The position numbers and the translations under genes are program-made. DNA of 64,000 nucleotides from Bacteriovorax sp. MedPE-SWde (lineage in GTDB: Bacteria; Bdellovibrionota; Bacteriovoracia; Bacteriovoracales; Bacteriovoracaceae): assembly GCA_001874305.1 (NCBI GenBank), contig MPCU01000011.1, positions 62,001 through 126,000 on the forward strand, given 5' to 3'. The notes beneath the pieces are model-generated. The model was not told where the DNA came from. It ran no database searches and saw only the letters and a list, made by a program, of their open reading frames with translations. This document shows positions 33,596 to 42,323 of this stretch, in pieces; the stretch's first letter is position 1; each line of letters starts with the position of its first letter.

Positions 33596-35260
33596 ATGAA
33601 GAAATACACTATTTTGCTGCTATTTTCGACACTGTTCATTTCTTGCTCTAAGACTGAGACGAGTATGGATCTACACTTCATTGAAAGTGATATTTACGGT
33701 GGTCAGAGAGCGGATAAGAATGAATGGCAAAGTGTTGTATCAATCCTCAAAATCAATTCGAGAGATGAGCTCTCTTCAAGCTTTTGCACTGGAACTTTAA
33801 TTGCCAAAGATATTGTCATTACTGCCGGCCACTGCCTCACAAGAAATAAGAACTACTATATTAAAAATGCTGCCGTATCTAGAGATAGTATAGATTCTAA
33901 CGAGCACCGCTACTCTAGGATAAAAGATATTTCTATTCATCCAAGATTTAATGGAGTTGAAGGCCCATGGGACTATGCCTACATAAAGTTAGAAACGAAG
34001 CTTAATCTAGACCCCTCTCTCTTAAGCAAACTTGCAACACCAAAAGAATTGCAAACTCTTAGCACATCTTCTCCCGTAACTATTGTCGGCTTTGGAAAAA
34101 CCGAAAAAAAAGTAAAGGGAGTAAAGTTTAAAGCTAATACAACAATCACAAGAATTGATTCTCAAGAGTTTCGTGCAGGGGGAAAAGGAAGGGACACATG
34201 TAGTGGTGATTCAGGAGGTCCTGTTTTCTATAACTTTAATGGTGTAGAAAAACTAATAGGTATAACTTCTAGAACTCCTCGAGACGCTACCATTTTTTGT
34301 GGTCAATCAACAATATATGGAAAATCATCAGATGCGAGTACTTGGTTTGAAGCAGAGATGCTCTATGAAGAAGCTCTTAAATTCAATGCACAATCTTTTC
34401 AAAAAATAAATAAGGCGATCTCTTCAATTGATTACTCTTACAAGTATTATGTCCTAAGAGCGAAGCTTTATATAGAATTAGAAAAACTTGAAGAGGCCTC
34501 CAAAGATTTAACAAAATCAATTTCACTAAACCCAAAGGATATTGAATCACTTAAACTCCTTTCTGATTTATACCTTGAACTCGGTGACAAAGTACAAGAA
34601 GAAACTATCTTAAAAAAACTGCTAAAGCTTACCCCTAATGACGATAAGCTTTTCTCTCGCCTTTTATTGATTTCACAAAAGGATGAGGTTTCTCTAATTA
34701 GAGCACAAGGCCACTTCTCCTGGGGACAATATCAAACAGCGCTTGAGTTACTTAATGATATTCAACACCTCGACCAAGCAAGGTATCTTTTAGGATTTGC
34801 TAAATTAAAAATTGATGAGCCATTAGAAACTATAAAGCTATGGAGTTCCATAGTAGATAAGAAGTCAGTTTATACTAATACAACAGACTCCAATGGTGAT
34901 GCTTCACTCTTTTCAACTATTAAATATAATAGCCTAGAGCTCTCTGGTCTTTATTTTCAATTTAATTTTCTCCCTAGTCATCAAGATACTTATGGAACGC
35001 TTCCAACACAAATTGTATGGACACAGAAGAGATTAGAACTGCTTAAGCTATTCACTGATAATGGAATTCCTTTTAATGTCCAAAGAAACTATGACGAGTT
35101 CCTCTACTTAGTTAAGAATAGTAAGATTGAACTCATAGAGATTCTCATCAATCTTGGCATAGACTTTAACGTTAAAGGTAGAGATGGCATAACAGCAAAA
35201 GAACTTGCGTTAAAGGTTGGTAACCCTCGCGTAATAGAGTTATTTGAGAAATCAGAGTAG
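33596..35260 (+). CDS. trypsin-like (S1) protease fused to TPR and ankyrin repeats, putative lipoprotein
   Basis: A 554-residue precursor. The signal sequence ends ...LFISC with a possible lipidated Cys17. The S1 domain spans about 33-255 with the full triad: His79 (TAGHC), Asp126 (WDYAY), Ser206 (GDSGGP). Then comes a helical TPR-like stretch (about 265-340, two repeats around YVLRAKLYIELEKLEEASKDL and SLKLLSDLYLELGD) and, at the end, ankyrin-like helices (about 495-550). The triad is intact, so activity is likely. The repeats suggest it binds a protein partner or substrate. Possible role in prey degradation at the cell surface (inference). Confidence 0.85.
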   Translation: MKKYTILLLFSTLFISCSKTETSMDLHFIESDIYGGQRADKNEWQSVVSILKINSRDELSSSFCTGTLIAKDIVITAGHCLTRNKNYYIKNAAVSRDSIDSNEHRYSRIKDISIHPRFNGVEGPWDYAYIKLETKLNLDPSLLSKLATPKELQTLSTSSPVTIVGFGKTEKKVKGVKFKANTTITRIDSQEFRAGGKGRDTCSGDSGGPVFYNFNGVEKLIGITSRTPRDATIFCGQSTIYGKSSDASTWFEAEMLYEEALKFNAQSFQKINKAISSIDYSYKYYVLRAKLYIELEKLEEASKDLTKSISLNPKDIESLKLLSDLYLELGDKVQEETILKKLLKLTPNDDKLFSRLLLISQKDEVSLIRAQGHFSWGQYQTALELLNDIQHLDQARYLLGFAKLKIDEPLETIKLWSSIVDKKSVYTNTTDSNGDASLFSTIKYNSLELSGLYFQFNFLPSHQDTYGTLPTQIVWTQKRLELLKLFTDNGIPFNVQRNYDEFLYLVKNSKIELIEILINLGIDFNVKGRDGITAKELALKVGNPRVIELFEKSE

Positions 35261-35367
35261 CGCCCAGAACTGACTAAAGAAGTGACAGTGTACTATTTAG
35301 ACAGCTAAATCATTCGTAATCAATCGTCTAACCACCTAGAAGTACATACTACTTTTGGCACTACTAT

Positions 35368-35376
35368 TGCTTATAT
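35368..35376 (+). promoter_or_regulatory. extended -10 TGCTTATAT, leaderless geometry
   Basis: TGC-TTATAT ends 6 bases before the ATG at 35383; the gap is ATAAGT with no Shine-Dalgarno. Confidence 0.45.
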
Positions 35377-35382
35377 ATAAGT

Positions 35383-35850
35383 ATGCAAAGACTTCTTATC
35401 TTAATCACATTCACAGTTCTCGCTCAGGTCAGCTCAATGGCCTCACCGACGAAGCTTTTAAAAGCAATGGATATGATTAAGATGGTCGAGTCTCTACAGA
35501 CTGTAGAAATGGGTCATTCTGCAAATTCAGAACTTAATAAGATCCATGCAATCCTTACTAATATTGAACTTGAGTCTCTAAGCGAATATCAACTTGAGAT
35601 CTTCGAAAATGTAAGTGATAGAGCTGAAAAACTTCAAAAGAAAACTATCACATCAACTAGCTCATGCGATTATTTTAACAAGATAGCAAATAAAGAAATA
35701 ACGAAAATTCAAAACTTAATTACTAATAAGAAAGTTTATAAGTCTTCAATGAAAGCGAGACTTCTTGGACAACAGGTTAAAGACAAGAAGTACTGCCCAC
35801 AATATACAGAGTGGACAGCAAGTATAATTAAGTTATTCAAAAATGTTTAA
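35383..35850 (+). CDS. exported small helical protein, unknown function
   Basis: A 155-residue precursor with signal peptide (cleavage after about SSMA). The mature part is helical with two Cys (SSCDYF and KKYCPQY), possibly one disulfide. No recognised family. It ends 4 bases from the convergent lipoprotein at 35855. Confidence 0.65.
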   Translation: MQRLLILITFTVLAQVSSMASPTKLLKAMDMIKMVESLQTVEMGHSANSELNKIHAILTNIELESLSEYQLEIFENVSDRAEKLQKKTITSTSSCDYFNKIANKEITKIQNLITNKKVYKSSMKARLLGQQVKDKKYCPQYTEWTASIIKLFKNV

Positions 35851-35854
35851 GTCA

Positions 35855-36631
35855 CTACTCCCATAAGTAATAGAAATTTACACCAAGAGGAATATTAGTA
35901 TCATCGTAAGCGCCATTCCACTCGGCCTTAACAACACCGGCCTCTAGAATTACTCCAGCTTTTCTCTTATCATTAATCAGATCAACTCCTAATAAGAAAC
36001 CTTGTGTTTTTGCTGTTACATTTATATTTTCATCATCAAATGAATCTGACTTTAGTTCTGTATCGGTGTCGTAGTTTGCATAGTTTAAGTTTCCATAGAC
36101 AAGGACATTCTTATTATAGCGATAACCATAGATCAGTTCGACTTCCCAAGCGTCTATATCAAGTCTTGCTTTATAAAGCCTTTCAGTGGAATCACTCTTA
36201 ACCTTATGGGCGTCTTTATCTTCACTCCCCTGTCCTAGTCCGGCCATGATTGCGATTTTGTGACCTTCTTGATCATGTGTACCCAAAGGCTGATACTTTA
36301 ATCCAAACACGGCAGCTGAATCATGAGTGGCCCTATAATAGGCATCTAGTTTTTCTATAACTCCAAGCTGGGCATCAAGAGTAAAGCCTTCACTTGCTTG
36401 AATCTTTCCATCCGTATTCTTAGTTGCCCCAGAGCCAAAAATGGTGTCCCCATAGAGAGAAGCTGTTTCGTACTTATGGGCCTTTCCATATCCAAGCTGA
36501 ACACGTCTATTTAGTGTATCGCCTGTTACCTCTGGTCCATGGAATCTATTACCAGGTGTTTTAAAATCAACGGTGGTAGAACATGATGCTAAAAGTGCCA
36601 TAAGTGCTGAATATTGTATAAGTCTCTTCAT
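35855..36631 (-). CDS. lipoprotein with beta-barrel-like repeat pattern
   Basis: A 258-residue lipoprotein precursor: LLASC gives lipidated Cys17. The remainder alternates aromatic and polar residues (LVYGNLNYANYD, VELIYGYRYNKNV, FYYLWE) and ends in a C-terminal aromatic strand, the pattern of an outer-membrane beta-barrel. It probably sits at the outer membrane. Good Shine-Dalgarno GGAGATATC. Function unknown. Confidence 0.65.
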   Translation of the reverse strand: MKRLIQYSALMALLASCSTTVDFKTPGNRFHGPEVTGDTLNRRVQLGYGKAHKYETASLYGDTIFGSGATKNTDGKIQASEGFTLDAQLGVIEKLDAYYRATHDSAAVFGLKYQPLGTHDQEGHKIAIMAGLGQGSEDKDAHKVKSDSTERLYKARLDIDAWEVELIYGYRYNKNVLVYGNLNYANYDTDTELKSDSFDDENINVTAKTQGFLLGVDLINDKRKAGVILEAGVVKAEWNGAYDDTNIPLGVNFYYLWE

Positions 36632-36770
36632 GATATCTCCTAATCCCTACCATTCTATCAATAAGATAAATTTTTCTCACCTCGTGAGATAATTCCCCAC
36701 TTGCGCATCAAGTCGTGATATTTAATTCATAAAGTGATTTAGTTTTATAAACTTAAATAAGGGGAATGAA

Positions 36771-37544
36771 ATGAAATTTCTACTGGTCCTACTTCTTGGA
36801 TATTCAGCACTTGCCAAAACTGTTCTTGTTACTGATATCGATGACACTTTAAAAGTTGCACATATAAGAAGCACTATTGGAACTGTCTCCAATGCATTTA
36901 GAACTAAAAATATCTTCCTTGGTATGAATGATCTTATCGCTTCAGTAAAAAAAGATGCAAACGCAGATATTTACTATTTAACTAATGCGCCAGCTGTACT
37001 CATGGGTGCTTCTCATAGAGCACTTCTTAGAAATGGTAAATTTCCAGCAGGAACACTTCTTCTAAGACAATCAGGTGTTTCATCTGATGTTCATAAAATC
37101 AATGCTCTTAATACACTTATTCAAAGAGAGTCACCTGATACAGTCATACTGATTGGTGACAACGGTGAAAGAGATAATAAATTCTATAAGACCATCATGA
37201 ATACATATCCAGGAATCAATTTTAAAACATATATTAGAATTGCCTACAGTATCGATAATGATCATAAACCTCTTAGAGGACAAAGCGGCTTTATTTCATC
37301 TCTTGAAATCGCTGCTGATCTTTATAAGGAAGGTCTCATAGACTTATACAGCGTTGATAATCACTTCAATAGACATGCTCCAAAATTCATTGCGGACACA
37401 CAGAGAAATAAAACAGGTATGATGTATCTTCCTAAGTGGTTAAGGTGCCAGGGCCATACCTCATTCAATACGCTCTTTGCCTTTGAACACCCTTGGTTAT
37501 CAATTGTAAAAAAGAAAATTCAAAAGGTCTGCTCACGACTATAA
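36771..37544 (+). CDS. exported APP1-like phosphatidate phosphatase (HAD fold)
   Basis: A 257-residue protein with a short signal peptide (about 1-15). Immediately after it VTDIDDTLK is the HAD nucleophile motif (DxDDT), IYYLTNAP is motif 2, and LIGDNGERD carries motif 4 acids. The whole matches the APP1 catalytic domain (DUF2183), which dephosphorylates phosphatidic acid. Location outside the cytoplasm suggests action on envelope or prey lipids (inference). Good Shine-Dalgarno AAGGGG. A hairpin encloses the stop. Confidence 0.82.
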   Translation: MKFLLVLLLGYSALAKTVLVTDIDDTLKVAHIRSTIGTVSNAFRTKNIFLGMNDLIASVKKDANADIYYLTNAPAVLMGASHRALLRNGKFPAGTLLLRQSGVSSDVHKINALNTLIQRESPDTVILIGDNGERDNKFYKTIMNTYPGINFKTYIRIAYSIDNDHKPLRGQSGFISSLEIAADLYKEGLIDLYSVDNHFNRHAPKFIADTQRNKTGMMYLPKWLRCQGHTSFNTLFAFEHPWLSIVKKKIQKVCSRL

Positions 37545-37552
37545 TAGTCGTG
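37534..37552 (+). terminator. hairpin with the stop codon in its loop
   Basis: CACGACTA (37534-37541) pairs perfectly with TAGTCGTG (37545-37552); the 3-base loop is the TAA stop of the APP1-like gene. Only GGTTTAAG follows, so the T tract is poor. It may terminate weakly or protect the 3' end. Confidence 0.5.
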
Positions 37553-37615
37553 GGTTTAAGTTGGTTAATTAATTAATCAATTTTGACAAAAATATCTTTT
37601 ATGTACTCAACTGTT

Positions 37616-37624
37616 TGATATAAT
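37616..37624 (+). promoter_or_regulatory. extended -10 TGATATAAT, leaderless geometry, DUF1501 operon
   Basis: A perfect TATAAT preceded by TGn ends 6 bases before the ATG at 37631, and no Shine-Dalgarno exists between. Transcription should begin at the start codon of the five-gene operon. Confidence 0.6.
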
Positions 37625-37630
37625 TTATCA

Positions 37631-39268
37631 ATGGGAATTAGCAGAAGAGACTTTTCTAAATTATCTTTCTTATATAGTTTGGGATCTTTAATTTCACCTC
37701 AAACAACATTTGCAAAAAAGCCTGAGCAGATTGAAGATTTCTATCTTCAAATAAATCTCTTTGGTGCACCTTCGCGCTGGCAATACGACCTTCCCATAAC
37801 GCCATTTGATGGCGATAAGCTCAAAGAAAATGGTCATGTGATTACATCTCTTAATATAAGAGATGATCAAGTTACATCATCCTATAAGACGAATAAAATA
37901 AATGGCATTAACCTGCCGCCTCTTTGGTCAGAGAAACTTGATATTCTAGGAAAAAGCACCTCTCAATCCATCATATACAATAATATGCTAACTATTAGAG
38001 GGTGTGACATGGCCATTGATGGTCATGAAATTAACAGTCGAAAACTTGTTAATCCTTTTGGTACAGGAAACTCACTGACTGGACATATTAGTAATATGTC
38101 AAAAGCTCCTTACCCTGCAATTCAACTACTTGGTAAGGCATCTCCTCTATCAACAGCACCAGGGGCTTTTCATTCCACGCTCGGAATTAATCCTATCAAT
38201 ATCGCTTATAATGAAAGTTATGGGAAAAGTATTTTAAGTTTTGGAAAGTATGAGAAGTACTTACAGATTGAAGATAGGATTCTAAATATTCTTGAGGGTC
38301 GAGAGAGTAAGAATAGAAAATCAGTAACTAAGCTTTTAAAAAAGAATCTCGATGAAATATTTGATTTCTATGAAAATCGAGTTAAAAGCTACGAGAAAAT
38401 AATTAAAGCAAATACTAAGTTTTCCAAAGAATTTAAAAATATTCCAGGATACCAATTTAAGAGAAAAGCAAGTGATTATGAAACTGACTCCATAAGATCT
38501 ATGCTTGGTGAGTTCTATATTGACGGTTATTTTCTCTGTGGAGAAAACCTCACAGATATGGCCAAAGACCTCGACTACTCTGATCTGGCAAAGCGTTTTG
38601 CGATATCAGAAACTATTATTAAATATGAGTTATCATCCTCATGTCTCATGATGGTAAATCCAGTCGAAGGACTCAATATCAAAGGAGCTTATCTTGAAGA
38701 TGATCTACATATTGAAAAATCCTCTGGTCTAATTGTTCCTAAAAAGGGAGTTAAGCCTAGAACAATCAAGAGAGACTTTACTTTTGATCCCCACGACATA
38801 GGTCTCATAACTGAGACAATTATGAATGATCAATTCTATAGGTGCTTTCAATCGTGCCTCCTAGAGTTTGTTCAGACTCTAAAGAAGCAGGGAAAGTTCG
38901 ACAATACACTAATTCATATAACATCTGAATTTGATAGAACGCCGAGACTTGATCTTTCAGGAAGTGATCACGGCTGGCAAGGACATACCTCAACTTTCAT
39001 AACTGGAAAAATTTCTGGTTCTTATGTAACAGGTAATATCTATGTGGATAATCCTCGAAAGGATGCTCTACACTTTGGTAATGGAACTTGGGGAGCAGCG
39101 GCCCCTAACAAAGAATTACAAAATCGACATATGAGTTATAGAAATATAGTTAGTACCATTTGTAATTTTTTAAATATCAAAAGCATTACACCATCTGACA
39201 TGGCCTTAATATCAATTAAAAATGATAAAAAGGTCAACCTACTACTTGGAGATGCAAAGAATGTTTAA
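37631..39268 (+). CDS. Tat-exported DUF1501-like protein
   Basis: A 545-residue protein with a twin-arginine signal (SRRDFSK at 4-10, then a hydrophobic stretch ending TTFA). It shares the DUF1501 features: a late TSEFDRTPR segment and GSDHGWQGH, typical of this alkaline-phosphatase-superfamily relative. No CxPxR sulfatase motif is present. DUF1501 proteins occur with c-type cytochrome-like partners, as here. It begins a five-gene operon (37631-43105). Function of the family is unknown. Confidence 0.8.
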   Translation: MGISRRDFSKLSFLYSLGSLISPQTTFAKKPEQIEDFYLQINLFGAPSRWQYDLPITPFDGDKLKENGHVITSLNIRDDQVTSSYKTNKINGINLPPLWSEKLDILGKSTSQSIIYNNMLTIRGCDMAIDGHEINSRKLVNPFGTGNSLTGHISNMSKAPYPAIQLLGKASPLSTAPGAFHSTLGINPINIAYNESYGKSILSFGKYEKYLQIEDRILNILEGRESKNRKSVTKLLKKNLDEIFDFYENRVKSYEKIIKANTKFSKEFKNIPGYQFKRKASDYETDSIRSMLGEFYIDGYFLCGENLTDMAKDLDYSDLAKRFAISETIIKYELSSSCLMMVNPVEGLNIKGAYLEDDLHIEKSSGLIVPKKGVKPRTIKRDFTFDPHDIGLITETIMNDQFYRCFQSCLLEFVQTLKKQGKFDNTLIHITSEFDRTPRLDLSGSDHGWQGHTSTFITGKISGSYVTGNIYVDNPRKDALHFGNGTWGAAAPNKELQNRHMSYRNIVSTICNFLNIKSITPSDMALISIKNDKKVNLLLGDAKNV

Positions 39269-39803
39269 AACTCTCATCCCCTTAATAGTTATATACTTCT
39301 CTAACTGTTTTGCCAGTATCACTCATGTGGAAGTACTTGCTAATAAATACTATATTTCAAAAAAGCTCATTTCTATTTATGGAAAACAGGCCAAACCTTA
39401 TATAAAAAAATATATCCTCTCTCAAAGTAAAGTCTTTGGAGGATCATGTGATCCGTATAGCTTCGAGAAAGAAAATAAAAAGGTATCTGGTCAAAAGTAT
39501 GAGTGCTTCAAAGGCCTGGCCTCTCTTCGATCTGGCGATTATGGACATCAATCAGTAACAAGAGAGTTATTGATGGAGAAGGCCTGCCAAGCGATTACAA
39601 AAGATAAAATCATTCAAAAAGGCCTTAGAAAGAATAAGTTCTCATACCATCTTGTGAACAACTACTACCATAAGTTCATAAGAACAAATGACTTCAAAAA
39701 GTCCGCCTACGTAGAAATTAATAAAATGAAGATCCCTATATCTAAGAAATGGACATTGCTTTCAAAAGTTCTTTGCCGATCAAAAGAGTGGCAAAAGATA
39801 TGA
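39261..39803 (+). CDS. exported protein of the DUF1501 operon, unknown function
   Basis: A 180-residue precursor with signal peptide (about 1-18). The start is placed at 39261 because GGAG lies 9 bases upstream; the preceding stop overlaps it by 8 bases. The mature part has three visible Cys and a conserved-looking core (ECFKGLASLRSGDYGHQSVTREL). No family recognised. Being second in the operon, between DUF1501 and the cytochrome, it may belong to the same envelope system. Confidence 0.65.
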   Translation: MFKTLIPLIVIYFSNCFASITHVEVLANKYYISKKLISIYGKQAKPYIKKYILSQSKVFGGSCDPYSFEKENKKVSGQKYECFKGLASLRSGDYGHQSVTRELLMEKACQAITKDKIIQKGLRKNKFSYHLVNNYYHKFIRTNDFKKSAYVEINKMKIPISKKWTLLSKVLCRSKEWQKI

Positions 39804-41545
39804 AGAGACTTCAAGTACTACTACTTCTTGCCATACTTTCCTCTTGTTCATCTAGAGATGAAATAGACCTCTCAAAAGTCGATGATCGCGAGTTTGCAGA
39901 ATTTCTCATGGTTATGGATTCAAAGTGTATTGAATGTCATAAAGACTATGGAAACACAGATTATAAATATTGGATAAAAGAAGGTCTCGTCGTGCACGGA
40001 GACCCGAATAAATCTCCTATTTATAGATCTATCAGAGGGAGTAAGTCTGGAGGTATTCAAAGTATGCCTCCGCTTAAGAGTGCACAAATAACAGAAGAAG
40101 AGTTAAGTAAGATCAAAAGTTGGATTCTTAAACTAGATAAGATTCAAAAGACTGATAAGAAGTTAATTGTAAGCTTCGATCCTTCTAATAAGCTAACTTC
40201 AGGAGAATTACTTGAAAGATGCTATAAACAATTTACTCTCACTCCTCTTCCAATAAGTTCTGAAATTAAAAAGTGTGAAGATCTTCTTAAATATCTCTCT
40301 TATGACCAAGGCTCTTTAGTTACTACAGATATTAGAAAGAAAGTATTTAAAACATTTCAACTCTTTCACTCGAACTGGGCTAATGAGTATAATTTCTACA
40401 CTAAGACAGAGAACTGGGCGACCTTCGAACTATTAGATACAGCACAAAATGCATATGCTTTTACCCATAATCTATTTTCATCTAACGGTAGAATAAAAGA
40501 TCTCTTTCAAGGTGAATTAAACTATATTTCTAAGAGAATAAATAAACTAAAAAGTAATTTCCTATTAGTTAAGCAAGACGGTCGTCTCTACAGGCCTGAA
40601 GACCGCTATAAATGGGTCCTTGGTAACAACGATGAAAAAATAAGATACTGGTCCCCTTCTCCTTCAAAAGTAGCCAGAGGTGAATTGACAGGTGTCGCAA
40701 TACAACAACGAAATATTAATAAAATTTATGAAGTATACAAAGATATTCATGAGCGAGAAAAGCATAATATTAACACTGATATCAATGCTGGTTTTGGAGC
40801 AGGAGTTTTAGGTAGCCCTAGTTATCTGACCCTAACTTTTGGCCACGATAACATGAGAATGATGGATGGTGGTCGCCATACGATGAGAACATGGTCTAAG
40901 AACGTATTTAAGGACTTCATGTGTAGATCTCTTCCTGTCCTAGAACTTCATGATACTTATAAATATGTGAATAAGAAATCAAAGCTGTCCTTTCAGCAAA
41001 ATAATACATGTATGAATTGTCATGCAACGATAGATCCCCTATCCGGAGCGATGAGAAACTTTAGTATTGGGTTTAATAATATTATCGCTAATAAGGTAGA
41101 TCTAAAAAGTAATGATATGGGACATCTTCAAGTAAGCATCCCATTTGATATTCAAAGAAATTCTCATCTTGAAAAAATTCCTTCATACGCTCTTAAAAAG
41201 AGATCTGGAACACTTAGGTATCGTAACTACCGAGGAGAACTCATAGAGAGAGGTTTCTCTAATCCAGATGAGCTTGGCCAAGAGATGATGAAACAGATCG
41301 ATCCTTATATTTGCTTCTCAAAAAGGTACTTAGAGTACTTCACAGGAGTAAAAATAGATCTCGATACCCTAATTAAAAATAGAAACTTTCATACTGCACA
41401 AGAGAGGTTCTACTACGAACTTCTCCTTGAACTAGGATTAGATCTACAAAAATCTCAGAATTTAAAAGATCTTGTTAAGAATATCATCTCTCATCCTATT
41501 TATAGTCAAAGGGATTTTAAGGCCAGAGTTAAGTATGAAGATTAA
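39800..41545 (+). CDS. lipoprotein with two c-type haem motifs, DUF1588/DUF1592-like
   Basis: A 581-residue lipoprotein: LSSC gives lipidation at about residue 16. Two CxxCH motifs: CIECH near residue 43 in a cytochrome-c-like N-terminal domain, and CMNCH near 412 within NTCMNCHATIDPLSG, which resembles DUF1588. The middle is helical (DUF1592-like). The ATG overlaps the previous stop (ATGA), so translation is coupled. It probably acts in electron transfer with the DUF1501 protein (known as neighbours in planctomycete-type systems). Confidence 0.8.
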   Translation: MKRLQVLLLLAILSSCSSRDEIDLSKVDDREFAEFLMVMDSKCIECHKDYGNTDYKYWIKEGLVVHGDPNKSPIYRSIRGSKSGGIQSMPPLKSAQITEEELSKIKSWILKLDKIQKTDKKLIVSFDPSNKLTSGELLERCYKQFTLTPLPISSEIKKCEDLLKYLSYDQGSLVTTDIRKKVFKTFQLFHSNWANEYNFYTKTENWATFELLDTAQNAYAFTHNLFSSNGRIKDLFQGELNYISKRINKLKSNFLLVKQDGRLYRPEDRYKWVLGNNDEKIRYWSPSPSKVARGELTGVAIQQRNINKIYEVYKDIHEREKHNINTDINAGFGAGVLGSPSYLTLTFGHDNMRMMDGGRHTMRTWSKNVFKDFMCRSLPVLELHDTYKYVNKKSKLSFQQNNTCMNCHATIDPLSGAMRNFSIGFNNIIANKVDLKSNDMGHLQVSIPFDIQRNSHLEKIPSYALKKRSGTLRYRNYRGELIERGFSNPDELGQEMMKQIDPYICFSKRYLEYFTGVKIDLDTLIKNRNFHTAQERFYYELLLELGLDLQKSQNLKDLVKNIISHPIYSQRDFKARVKYED

Positions 41546-42323
41546 GCACTTATTCATTGTACTCCTACTCTTTCAATTCCCAGTTTTGTCTCAAGCTATT
41601 TCAGGTCATTATTTCATATCAGTAAAGAGGGGGCAGTATATTGTAAAAGACGAAGTTGCAAAATATCGCCTTAAGGTTTCTTCAAGCTTCGAGATTATGA
41701 AAACCGAAGTAACACAGAGAATGTTTTTTGAAGTTACAGGATTTAATCCTTCTTATTTTAGGTTTAAAAAATACTGCAGCAAAGAACATGTAATTATAAA
41801 GAAAGAGCAGTTATGCCCAAGTCATCCCGTTGAATCAATTACAAACTCAGATATAGAAATTTTCTTAAAGAAATTAAATACTATCGATAAGAAATATACT
41901 TATAGGTTACCTACTCATCTCGAATGGGACAAGGCCGCGAGAGGAGTCTATAGAGACTCAAAAGTTCCACTGGATTATGATCAGTATCTCAATGAGATTG
42001 AAAATGTCGCTTGGGTAAAGAATAACTCAAAAGGACAAACTCACCCTGTGGCACAAAAACAGAAGAATGAAATTGGTGCTCATGACTTTCGTGGAAATAT
42101 CTGGGAAGTCCTTGGTGTTTCTACGGATAGTGAAGACTTAGAAAGCTTCAGCTTTATGAAAGTTAATCCATTTTTAGAATTTAATAAAGGACGTTATCTT
42201 GTTATGAAAGGCGGCCCTTGGTACTACGACAAAAACTTTGTACTCTTATCTGAATTCAGTATGGAGTATAGAGATGTTTCTACAAATGTAATGGGCATAA
42301 GACTGGTTAGGACACTTAAATGA
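41535..42323 (+). CDS. exported SUMF1/FGE-fold protein (first of two paralogues)
   Basis: A 262-residue precursor with signal peptide (about 1-21). It has the SUMF1 order: EIMKTEVTQRMFFEVTG, HPVESITN, YRLPTHLEWDKAAR, HDFRGNIWE, YLVMKGGPW and GIRLVR. The two C-terminal Cys that do the oxidation in true formylglycine-generating enzymes are absent, so it should not make formylglycine. A Cys pair (KKYC...QLCP) likely forms a disulfide. ATG overlaps the previous stop by 11 bases. Confidence 0.82.
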   Translation: MKIKHLFIVLLLFQFPVLSQAISGHYFISVKRGQYIVKDEVAKYRLKVSSSFEIMKTEVTQRMFFEVTGFNPSYFRFKKYCSKEHVIIKKEQLCPSHPVESITNSDIEIFLKKLNTIDKKYTYRLPTHLEWDKAARGVYRDSKVPLDYDQYLNEIENVAWVKNNSKGQTHPVAQKQKNEIGAHDFRGNIWEVLGVSTDSEDLESFSFMKVNPFLEFNKGRYLVMKGGPWYYDKNFVLLSEFSMEYRDVSTNVMGIRLVRTLK

